Assembly (NCBI GenBank): GCA_021785315.1
Contig: JAJYFX010000131.1
Location: 1-5,930 of the forward strand
Origin: Actinomycetes bacterium
GTDB taxonomy: Bacteria > Actinomycetota > Acidimicrobiia > Acidimicrobiales > Acidimicrobiaceae
Length of the DNA stretch: 5,930 nucleotides
Direction: 5' to 3'
Each line of letters opens with the position of its first letter. Positions within the stretch are counted from its first letter, which is position 1. Both the position numbers and the translations under genes were made by a program. Positions 1-5,820 of this stretch are shown piece by piece. The notes beneath the pieces were generated by a model. It was not told where the DNA came from and made no database searches. It was given only the letters and a program-made list of their open reading frames with translations.

Positions 1-12
1 TTTATCGTCCAT
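1..12 (-). CDS. Start of a gene cut by the window's left edge (first four codons)
   Basis: Only the codons for Met-Asp-Asp-Lys are inside the window, so no function can be assigned. The start is supported by context rather than by the protein. A run of six G (bases 18-23, read on the minus strand) ends 5 bases before the ATG at 12-10 and can act as a ribosome binding site. A promoter with near-consensus boxes lies about 40 bases further upstream. The gene follows the integrase on the same strand. If the integrative-element reading is right, this is the first visible cargo gene, for example an excisionase, regulator or replication protein; that identity is a guess from gene order in similar elements. 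Confidence 0.5.
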
Positions 13-51
13 TGAATCCCCCCACTTTTGCCGCACGCCCGCCGAGGTCTA

Positions 52-80
52 AATATAACAGGGATGCCAAATTGTTTCAA
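52..80 (-). promoter_or_regulatory. Sigma-70-type promoter for the gene entering at the left edge
   Basis: Read on the minus strand, a TTGAAA -35 box (80-75) and a TATATT -10 box (57-52) are separated by exactly 17 bases. Each box matches the consensus at five of six positions. Transcription would start near base 45, giving a leader of roughly 33 bases that contains the G-rich ribosome site and ends at the ATG at base 12. The promoter lies just beyond the integrase stop codon, so the next element gene would have its own promoter independent of int. Confidence 0.6.
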
Positions 81-96
81 ATACTGAAATCGGCCG

Positions 97-1248
97 TCAT
101 CCTTGGTTCTGGATAGGCAGGTGCGGAATAAATACTCTCGAGCCAATGTATTCCGAGGCTGCACGATCTTGAGCTTCGAGAACGTGGCTGTACACCCTGA
201 GGGTGATGGAAGCATCAGCGTGACCTAGGCGACCGCTGACGGTTCTAACGTCTACACCAGCCGCTATCAACTCCGTAGCCGTGAAATGTCTCAGCTGGTG
301 CAGATGGTATGGCAACCCCAAGGAGTCACAGACCTTGCGAAACATCCTCGACGGCGTGTCGGGATGCAGAGGGATCGAACCATCGGGCGCACCGTAAAAG
401 ACATAGGGATCGTCAACCAAGACAAACCCGAGGTCGACATTCTTTTGGAGCGCTTCGGTCTGGGAACTGATAACACCTTCCAGAATTTCATCGACACCAA
501 GTTTCCGCACGCCATGTGTTTTCGTGGATTTCACAACTACCCCACTAGCAGGGGTATAGCCAACACTCCTTGAGATTGTCAGGACCTTCATCATCGGATC
601 GTAATCAGACCACCTGAGTGCCAACGCTTCCCCTCGTCTCGCTCCAGTGAGAGCGCAGAGAGCGAAGACAGCTGCAAGCTGAGGGCTACGCAGTGACGTA
701 GCTATCAGAATCTGTCCTAATTCTTCTGGTGTAGGAGCTGACGCGACATTGCGCCTGACAGTTGGAGGAGAGGCAAGTTTGGCCACATTCTTTTCCACCC
801 ATCCCCACTTGACCGCCTGACTGAGCACTCGGCTGATAAGAGCGTGCGCATACCGAATCGACGCGGCGCTAAGACCCTTTTCAGCCATTTCCCGATAAAG
901 ATTGTCAAGATCGCGACCGGTGAGCTTTTCGATTCGCTTAGACCCGAGTGCGGGGATAATGTGATTTTTCGCGATCAAGCGATAATTTCGTTGTGTCGAC
1001 AGGGCCAAGCCGTCGCTGACCTGGAAGAACTCATCAACAAGACGGGCCAACGTAATGGAAGACTTGACAGCCCGAACGGAAACCGCAAGTTTGGCGAGGA
1101 CTTGATCAGCTATGCGAGAGCCGCCTTCGACTGTCTTCGAAACATAGATGTATTTGCCTGTTACGGGATCTTTGCCAGCCGATACTCTCAGTTTCCAGAC
1201 ACCCGGTCTGATTTCTTTCTTTTGACCAATCACGAACCAATTATGCAC
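97..1248 (-). CDS. int: Tyrosine recombinase / phage-type integrase next to tRNA-Thr
   Basis: This is a site-specific recombinase expected to insert and excise a mobile element by strand exchange through a covalent phosphotyrosine. Residues 1-60 form a small N-terminal arm-binding-like domain rich in basic and aromatic residues. About 66-160 is the SAM-like core-binding domain. About 172-360 is the catalytic domain. All six active-site residues can be seen: Arg204 in TGARRGE, Lys243, His317 and Arg320 in HQLR, His343 in LGH, and the nucleophile Tyr353 in RVYSH. The length of 383 residues is normal for the family and there is no frameshift, so it looks functional. The longest start is GTG at 1248, with an in-frame TAA two codons upstream and no clear ribosome site. 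A promoter -10 box overlaps this start, so translation may really begin at the GTG at 1233 (378 residues). The gene reads away from the tRNA 3' end, as in tRNA-targeted integrative elements and prophages. Host XerC/XerD are less likely because they lack an N-terminal domain of this kind and are not tRNA-linked. Confidence 0.93.
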   Translation of the reverse strand: MHNWFVIGQKKEIRPGVWKLRVSAGKDPVTGKYIYVSKTVEGGSRIADQVLAKLAVSVRAVKSSITLARLVDEFFQVSDGLALSTQRNYRLIAKNHIIPALGSKRIEKLTGRDLDNLYREMAEKGLSAASIRYAHALISRVLSQAVKWGWVEKNVAKLASPPTVRRNVASAPTPEELGQILIATSLRSPQLAAVFALCALTGARRGEALALRWSDYDPMMKVLTISRSVGYTPASGVVVKSTKTHGVRKLGVDEILEGVISSQTEALQKNVDLGFVLVDDPYVFYGAPDGSIPLHPDTPSRMFRKVCDSLGLPYHLHQLRHFTATELIAAGVDVRTVSGRLGHADASITLRVYSHVLEAQDRAASEYIGSRVFIPHLPIQNQG

Positions 1249-1268
1249 TAATTAAGCACCGACATCAA
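1240..1268 (-). promoter_or_regulatory. Candidate integrase promoter, possibly giving a leaderless mRNA
   Basis: On the minus strand, TTGATG (1268-1263) and CATAAT (1245-1240) are separated by 17 bases. The boxes match the -35 and -10 consensus at four and five of six positions. The -10 box lies directly after the longest start GTG (1248-1246), so an mRNA from this promoter could not include that codon. Six bases downstream of the box there is an in-frame GTG (1233-1231). That spacing matches leaderless transcripts, which are common in Actinobacteria. No Shine-Dalgarno-like sequence precedes either GTG. Confidence 0.5.
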
Positions 1269-1319
1269 ATGGTAACCGTAAGACTTTGCGGAAATGCACC
1301 TTCAGCTGCCTATTCGAAG
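1249..1319. other. Spacer between tRNA-Thr and integrase; likely attachment-site arm region
   Basis: These 71 bases hold no gene and no obvious terminator: there is no GC-rich hairpin followed by a T run on either strand. The integrase -35 box lies inside it. Short symmetric words are present: GGTAACC at 1271-1277, CAGCTG at 1303-1308 and ATTCGAA at 1312-1318. The last is a copy of ATTCGAA in the tRNA T arm at 1333-1339. In tRNA-targeted elements this stretch normally carries one arm of the attachment site, but recombinase binding sites cannot be defined from one copy. Confidence 0.4.
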
Positions 1320-1392
1320 AGCCCGAGAGGGGATTCGAACCCCTGACCTGCTCATTACGAGTGAGCTGCTCTGCCGACTGAGCTACCCGGGC
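1320..1392 (-). tRNA. tRNA-Thr (anticodon CGU)
   Basis: The 73-base gene folds into a standard cloverleaf on the minus strand. It has a 7-bp acceptor stem (GCCCGGG with CTCGGGC, one G-U pair), a D arm GCTC/GAGC with GG in the loop, a 5-bp anticodon stem GCTCA/TGAGC, a 5-base variable loop and a T arm AGGGG/CCCCT around TTCGAAT. The anticodon CGT lies at 1359-1357 and reads the threonine codon ACG. The discriminator is U at 1320. CCA is not encoded, so it must be added enzymatically. The gene begins 12 bases after the holB stop and is probably processed from that operon's transcript. It is intact although an integrase gene sits just behind it, as expected if an insertion rebuilt its 3' end. 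Confidence 0.96.
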
Positions 1393-1404
1393 GCTCGGGT
1401 AATT

Positions 1405-2469
1405 CTAGCTGACCTTGTCCGCAAGACGACTGAGTAAGGCAACAAGCAATAAAAATTCGCTACTGTTCCTGTTTAGAGCTCGCTGTGCGTCTTCAATCTG
1501 GTCAATAGCCTTCAAGCAAGATTGAATTTCACTCTCAGCAAGATCCGGCGCCACCATCTGATCGCGGTAGTGCCGCTCAATAAGCAGCAGACCAGCCCGC
1601 AGTTCAGCAGTTCGAATTCTTCGAAGTTCTCTGTGGTGCTTTTCCTCAAGCTTTTTGACTAGGGTCTCTCGAGAATCTCCGGTAGCCTTCGCCATCTCGG
1701 CAGCCCGGGAGATTTCCTCTTTCTGGTGCTTTCTTCGACGATCCTCCACAAGCCCGACTATTCCTAGCAGGCGATCAACCAAATTGATGACCGTAGCCAT
1801 ATCTCTACGGAGCAACCCGGGGATCTGTTCCCAGAGCAGACAACTATCCCTGAGTTCGTGGTCGCCAGCCAATGCAATGGCCCGTGACCATCGACCAGCG
1901 CTCAGGCGAACCGCCTTTCTGGAATCCTCCTCGCCGTAACCAAGTCCGCACAGGTGGGTAACTATTTGCTCTTCCGACAGTGGATCGAATCTCAGCACTA
2001 CAGACCGGGACATCAAAGTTCTAAGCTCCGGCACTTCCATGGAAGCGAGCAGCAGGAATATAGTCGACTCAGGTGGTTCTTCAACGCTTTTAAGGAGCGT
2101 CGGCGCCGCTTTTCCAACCAGCTCAAGTTCGGGAACGATAATAATTCGATACTTTGAACCTGATGTCGACTTGAAAGCCATATCCACGATCTCGCGTGCC
2201 TCCTCAACCAGCAAAAAGGCGCCGGAACGCTCATAAAGGGCAACATCTGGATGCACGTCACGATCTACTGACATGCAGATTCGACACTTACCGCATCCAC
2301 CGTCGCCGCACAAAATTGATTTAGCAAACGCCTTAGCGCCTTCCAAGACTCCTGCATCTTGCGGACCAATGAAGAAGTAGGAGTTTTTCAAATTTTCTAG
2401 ATGTGCCTGCAGTTCGCGAGCAAGTCGATCCTGACCTGGAATTTTCTCAAACAGGTCGACGACGCTCAT
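1405..2469 (-). CDS. holB: DNA polymerase III subunit delta' (clamp loader)
   Basis: Delta-prime is a rigid subunit of the clamp loader that opens and places the sliding clamp on primed DNA; it does not itself hydrolyse ATP. The 354-residue product has the AAA+ core at about 1-165, then helical lid and collar regions. Cys54, Cys59, Cys62 and Cys65 form the zinc-binding knuckle typical of bacterial clamp-loader subunits. The Walker A loop is degenerate (GPQDAG at 35-40, no GK[ST]), and the usual acidic Walker B pair is replaced by Pro-Glu at 113-114. LLKSVEEPP at 125-133 is the family signature. The arginine-finger motif, usually SRC, reads SRS at 154-156 with Arg155 kept. Residues 242-300 are highly charged and probably helical. 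It starts at ATG 16 bases after tmk stops, with only a weak GGGA-type ribosome site, consistent with translation within an operon. DnaX is excluded by the lost ATP site and the length. Confidence 0.9.
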   Translation of the reverse strand: MSVVDLFEKIPGQDRLARELQAHLENLKNSYFFIGPQDAGVLEGAKAFAKSILCGDGGCGKCRICMSVDRDVHPDVALYERSGAFLLVEEAREIVDMAFKSTSGSKYRIIIVPELELVGKAAPTLLKSVEEPPESTIFLLLASMEVPELRTLMSRSVVLRFDPLSEEQIVTHLCGLGYGEEDSRKAVRLSAGRWSRAIALAGDHELRDSCLLWEQIPGLLRRDMATVINLVDRLLGIVGLVEDRRRKHQKEEISRAAEMAKATGDSRETLVKKLEEKHHRELRRIRTAELRAGLLLIERHYRDQMVAPDLAESEIQSCLKAIDQIEDAQRALNRNSSEFLLLVALLSRLADKVS

Positions 2470-2485
2470 GACGGATTCCCAACCT

Positions 2486-3112
2486 TCACTTTTCTCCGAA
2501 ATTCTGAACTACCACCAGTACCTGGGCAAAAATCTCTTCGTGCAGATCTTCAACCGAAAGTGACGCATCCAGCATTATCCATGAGTTGGAAGCTGCGAGC
2601 TCTGAATATCCTTGAGCAACCCTGGCAAAGAACTCCGGCGATTCAGTCTCAATTCGATCGCGCTCCTCCCTTTTACGTTGCAGGGCTAATAGCGGATCCA
2701 GATCGAGGAAAAATGTGAGATCAGGTTCAATACCAGAGGAGGCAAAGTGAGTGATAATTTTCAATATCTCCAGCTCAAGCCCTCTTCCATATCCCTGGTA
2801 TGCGAGATATGAGCCCGCAAAGCGGTCGCATATTACGAAGCACTCATTCCTCATGGTGGGAATGACCATCTGCGAAACGTGGCTAGCGCGTGCAGCTGCC
2901 ATGATTAGCGCTTCCGTTCGCGCATCAATAGGCGCATTCGCGTCAAGCACCAGCTTCCTAAGTTCTTCCGCCAAGGGGGTTCCCCCCGGTTCCCGGGTCA
3001 GCACCGCCTCCCGATTCAACTCAGATCGGATCCGCTGTGCAAGCAGCTGCGCCTGGGTGCTCTTGCCAACGCCTTCAACTCCTTCAAAGGCGACAAACAA
3101 TCCCCGCTTCAA
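2486..3112 (-). CDS. tmk: Thymidylate kinase (dTMP kinase)
   Basis: The enzyme phosphorylates dTMP to dTDP with ATP in the cytosol, an essential step of dTTP synthesis. The product has 208 residues, the usual family size. The P-loop is G11-V-E-G-V-G-K17-S-T19. TREPGGT is at 39-45 and the DRF signature that contacts the nucleotides is at 96-98. An arginine-rich lid (about 146-153, Arg146, Arg148, Arg151, Arg153), together with no Arg in the P-loop, points to the bacterial type II form. The start is TTG at 3112; no ATG or GTG is available nearby, and the product from this TTG begins at the point where related enzymes begin. The TTG overlaps the topA stop codon in the sequence TTGA, so translation is probably coupled to topA. 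The preceding AAGAAGAAG run gives only a weak ribosome site. holB follows after 16 bases. Confidence 0.95.
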   Translation of the reverse strand: MKRGLFVAFEGVEGVGKSTQAQLLAQRIRSELNREAVLTREPGGTPLAEELRKLVLDANAPIDARTEALIMAAARASHVSQMVIPTMRNECFVICDRFAGSYLAYQGYGRGLELEILKIITHFASSGIEPDLTFFLDLDPLLALQRKREERDRIETESPEFFARVAQGYSELAASNSWIMLDASLSVEDLHEEIFAQVLVVVQNFGEK

Positions 3113-5820
3113 CTCGTTGTCTTCTTCTTGGAAGTTCTCACAGTAGTTTTGGCGGTCGATTTTTTCGCTGCCGACCTTCCCGAAGTTCGCTTTTTGGGCA
3201 CACCCCCATTTGCGGCAATCGACTCTTTGCGCATTTCAATCAGCTCAATGGCGCGCTCGACGGTCAGCTCATCCTGAGTGTCGCCTACCCTAAGCGAAGC
3301 ATTAACTTCGCCATCTGTGACATATGGCCCGAAACGTCCGCTTCTCAGCGTGATTTCCTTGCCATCTGGAGTTTGCCCGACAACGATCACCGGACTTGCC
3401 ATCCGCGCTCGTCCTCCCTGTGTGGTCTTGGGAGCAGCCAAGATCTCCAGGGCACCTTTGACATCGATACTGAAGATCTGGTCTTCGGAGGAAAGGCTTC
3501 TCGTAGCACTACCTTTTTTCAAGTAGGGTCCATATCTTCCATTTGCAGCCTGAATCGATTGGCCGTCACTGGGGTCTATACCAATATCCCTGGGAAGTGA
3601 TAACAACTTGATTGCATCCTCGAAGCTAATAGTCGAAAGGCTTTGACTTGTAAATAGTGACGCAGTCTTAGCCTTTGCCTTGGGGGGCAACTCAGACGGG
3701 TCTCCTAGCTGCACAAATGGTCCAAATCTGCCTGCTTTGGCATACACCGAGAGTCCAGTTTCCGGATCTGTTCCTAACAACCTATCGTTTGAGATTTGGC
3801 TTAGGAGCTCAAGGGCCTTTTCAACCGTAAGCTCGTCAGGCGCCAAATCGCCAGGAATCGGAGCAGTCGACTCACCGCACATAAGGTATGGGCCAAACTT
3901 GCCAACCCTGGCCACTATTTCGTTGCCCTCGGCATCCTTCCCAATCGGAATCGAATTGATCGCTCGAGGATCAATTTCATCTAAGCGATTTTGAACCATG
4001 GATTTCAATCCGTTGCCGTCAGTTCCGAAATAGAACTCATTCAGATACGTCACGAACTCCTTTTCGCCTTTGGCAATCTGGTCGAGAGAATCCTCCAGAG
4101 CAGCTGTGAAGTTGTAATCCACTAGGTAGTAGAAATACTGCTCAAGCAGGGTCACCACGGCAAAGGCAACAAACGAGGGAACTAGTGCAGCTCCCTTTTT
4201 CCACACGTATCCACGGTCCAAAATTGTGCCAATTATCGAGGCGTAGGTCGAGGGACGCCCCACGCCCATCTCCTCCATGGACTTGACCAGCGAGGCCTCA
4301 GTGAACCTAGCAGGCGGCGTGGTGTTGTGTGATTCGGCTTCCAAGTCCACTACATCAACTGCGTCACCCACTTCGAGCTGGGGCAGCCGAACCTCGGTAC
4401 TGTCGAGTTCTGCCTCGGGATCGTCAGCTCCCTCGACATATGCCCGCAGGAAACCAGGGAAGGTAATAACCTTGCCTGAAACCCCAAACAAAACCTCCTG
4501 ACCCGCGGCAATGGACGGCGAAAAATCCCCGCCAAAAGAAGCCGGAATGCTTGTCTTCAGCCTCACTTGCGCCGAGGATCCCTCGGCGTCGGACATCTGC
4601 GATGCAATGGTACGCTTCCAGATCAGCTCGTACACCTTGACTTCATCCGAAGAAAGTTGGGTGGAAAGGCTCTCGGGAGTTGGCCATGCTTCACCAGCTG
4701 GCCTAATCGCTTCGTGAGCCTCTTGCGCGTTCTTGACCTTATTCGCGTATGTCCTAGGCTTGGCAGGCACATAGCGCTCTCCGTACATTTTGGAAGCTAC
4801 GGACCGCGCTAAACTCACGGCTGCGTCGGCTAGCGCGGTGGAGTCGGTTCTCATATAGGTGATGTAGCCATTTTCGTAGAGCCGTTGTGCTGTGGACATG
4901 GTACGTTTAGCTGAGAATCTCAACTTTCTTCCGGCTTCCTGCTGAAGAGTTGAAGTCATGAATGGAGCTGCCGGAGAGCGCCTGTATGGCTTGTGCTCGA
5001 CCGAAGATACCTCAAAGTCCCCGTCTTCAAGAGCATCCTTCAGGCTGTGTGCCATCTCCTGGTCCAGCAGGACCACCTTGCCGGTACGCGCCCCCGCAAA
5101 TTCCCCATCATCGGAAAAGTCCTTCCCTCCCGCCACCCGGTTGCCACCTATTGAGACGAGATTCGCCGAAAATTCCTCGGAACTCTTTGAAAACGTTCCC
5201 GACAAATCCCACCAGTTGGCCGAACGGAACGCCATCCTGGCGCGCTCGCGCTCGACGATCATCCGCGTGGCCACCGACTGGACCCGCCCTGCTGACAACT
5301 TGGGCAGCACCTTACGCCAAAGCACCGGCGATACCTCATACCCATAGAGGCGATCAATGATTCGGCGAGCTTCTTGGGCATCTACCATCTGCCTGTCGAC
5401 GGCCCGCGTCTGATTAATAGCCGTCTCAATGGCCGCCCTGGTTATCTCATGGAAAACCATTCTCTTCACAGGTACTTTTGGCGAGAGCACCTCCATCAAG
5501 TGCCAAGCAATCGACTCGCCTTCACGGTCCTCATCTGTTGCGAGATACAGTTCATCGGCATCCTTGAGTAGAGCCTTGAGCTTCGCTACTTGAGCTTTCT
5601 TGTCTCTGGAGATCACATAAAGGGGCTTGAAAGAATTATCTACATCAACTCCAAGGCGCGCCCAGGGAAGGCTTTTGAGCGATGCAGGCACGTCTGATGC
5701 CCCTTTTGGAAGATCACGGATATGTCCAATCGAGGACTCGACTACATAGTCGGACCCGAGGAATTTTGCAATCGTCTTGGCCTTCGCCGGAGATTCCACA
5801 ATTACAAGCTGTTTTGCCAT
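3109..5820 (-). CDS. topA: DNA topoisomerase I (type IA)
   Basis: TopA relaxes negative supercoils by cutting one DNA strand through a 5' phosphotyrosine. From the ATG at 5820 the protein has 903 residues. The Toprim domain contains VIVESPAKAKTI (6-17, Glu9) and the metal-binding DEDRE motif (Asp96, Asp98, Glu100). The catalytic core contains LSAGRVQSVA (about 176-185) and the active-site motif YITYMRTDST with Tyr322 and Arg324. The C-terminal part has four Toprim C-terminal repeats, each with a G[KR][FY]GP[YF] core near residues 640, 697, 761 and 828. It ends in a basic tail. There are no zinc-finger cysteines, as in Actinobacteria. A GTG two codons upstream (5826) is also in frame, but AGG at 5828-5826 is placed correctly for the ATG, so I chose the ATG. 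It is the first gene of the topA-tmk-holB operon. Confidence 0.97.
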   Translation of the reverse strand: MAKQLVIVESPAKAKTIAKFLGSDYVVESSIGHIRDLPKGASDVPASLKSLPWARLGVDVDNSFKPLYVISRDKKAQVAKLKALLKDADELYLATDEDREGESIAWHLMEVLSPKVPVKRMVFHEITRAAIETAINQTRAVDRQMVDAQEARRIIDRLYGYEVSPVLWRKVLPKLSAGRVQSVATRMIVERERARMAFRSANWWDLSGTFSKSSEEFSANLVSIGGNRVAGGKDFSDDGEFAGARTGKVVLLDQEMAHSLKDALEDGDFEVSSVEHKPYRRSPAAPFMTSTLQQEAGRKLRFSAKRTMSTAQRLYENGYITYMRTDSTALADAAVSLARSVASKMYGERYVPAKPRTYANKVKNAQEAHEAIRPAGEAWPTPESLSTQLSSDEVKVYELIWKRTIASQMSDAEGSSAQVRLKTSIPASFGGDFSPSIAAGQEVLFGVSGKVITFPGFLRAYVEGADDPEAELDSTEVRLPQLEVGDAVDVVDLEAESHNTTPPARFTEASLVKSMEEMGVGRPSTYASIIGTILDRGYVWKKGAALVPSFVAFAVVTLLEQYFYYLVDYNFTAALEDSLDQIAKGEKEFVTYLNEFYFGTDGNGLKSMVQNRLDEIDPRAINSIPIGKDAEGNEIVARVGKFGPYLMCGESTAPIPGDLAPDELTVEKALELLSQISNDRLLGTDPETGLSVYAKAGRFGPFVQLGDPSELPPKAKAKTASLFTSQSLSTISFEDAIKLLSLPRDIGIDPSDGQSIQAANGRYGPYLKKGSATRSLSSEDQIFSIDVKGALEILAAPKTTQGGRARMASPVIVVGQTPDGKEITLRSGRFGPYVTDGEVNASLRVGDTQDELTVERAIELIEMRKESIAANGGVPKKRTSGRSAAKKSTAKTTVRTSKKKTTS
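3112..3198 (-). other. Lysine/arginine-rich C-terminal tail of TopA (coding)
   Basis: The last 29 residues (875-903) contain 11 Lys or Arg and otherwise mostly Ser, Thr and Ala, with no acidic residue. In mycobacterial and Streptomyces TopA, comparable basic tails are known to improve DNA binding and processive relaxation, so the same role is inferred. The A/G-rich codons of the final KKK stretch also provide the only purine-rich sequence ahead of the tmk start. Confidence 0.75.
3226..3945 (-). repeat. Four tandem TopA C-terminal repeats (coding)
   Basis: Within topA, residues about 626-865 consist of four diverged units. Each has a beta segment centred on GKFGPYL, GRFGPFV, GRYGPYL or GRFGPYV, followed by a helix such as LTVEKALELL, ISFEDAIKLL, IDVKGALEIL or LTVERAIELI. 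The cores are 57, 64 and 67 residues apart. These correspond to the Toprim C-terminal repeat family that replaces zinc fingers in actinobacterial topoisomerase I and binds DNA. They are repeats at protein level, and the DNA copies are too diverged to be a recent duplication. Confidence 0.85.

Larger units (their letters stand above)
1..1357. mobile_element. Edge of an integrative element or prophage inserted at tRNA-Thr
   Basis: The call rests on an intact tyrosine recombinase placed right behind the 3' end of an intact tRNA gene, in the same orientation, followed by at least one further gene with its own promoter. Such recombinases commonly use the 3' half of a tRNA gene as attachment site and restore the gene on insertion. 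The right boundary is therefore drawn at the anticodon, and the true crossover is somewhere between there and base 1320. The left end is beyond the window, and no second copy of the tRNA 3' sequence was found in bases 1-1319. Element type (phage, ICE, plasmid-like or small island) cannot be told from one gene. Confidence 0.6.

Noticed and set aside
75..89. Small hairpin TTTCA-AATAC-TGAAA just after the integrase stop, as a terminator
   Set aside because: The stem is only five AT-rich pairs with no T run, and the bases form the -35 region of the promoter for the next gene.
844..1251. A 135-codon open frame on the plus strand opposite the integrase
   Set aside because: It lies fully antisense to an integrase with all catalytic residues, has no recognisable domain and has the irregular composition of a shadow frame.
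111..1315. Inverted copies of CTGCCTAT at the int 3' end (113-120) and beside the tRNA (1306-1313)
   Set aside because: Eight bases is too short to claim terminal inverted repeats, and one copy is inside the int coding region.
3037..3600. A 187-codon plus-strand frame across tmk and topA
   Set aside because: It is antisense to two well-conserved essential genes and its product is rich in Ser, Cys and Arg with no family resemblance.
4570..4588. Perfect 8-bp inverted repeat CGCCGAGG-ATC-CCTCGGCG
   Set aside because: It is inside the topA coding sequence, encodes ordinary residues (Ala-Glu-Gly-Ser-Ser-Ala) and has no T run, so it is most simply chance in coding DNA.
4958..5360. Two plus-strand frames of about 130 codons opposite topA
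   Set aside because: They overlap each other in different frames and lie opposite the conserved catalytic core of TopA, so they are shadows.
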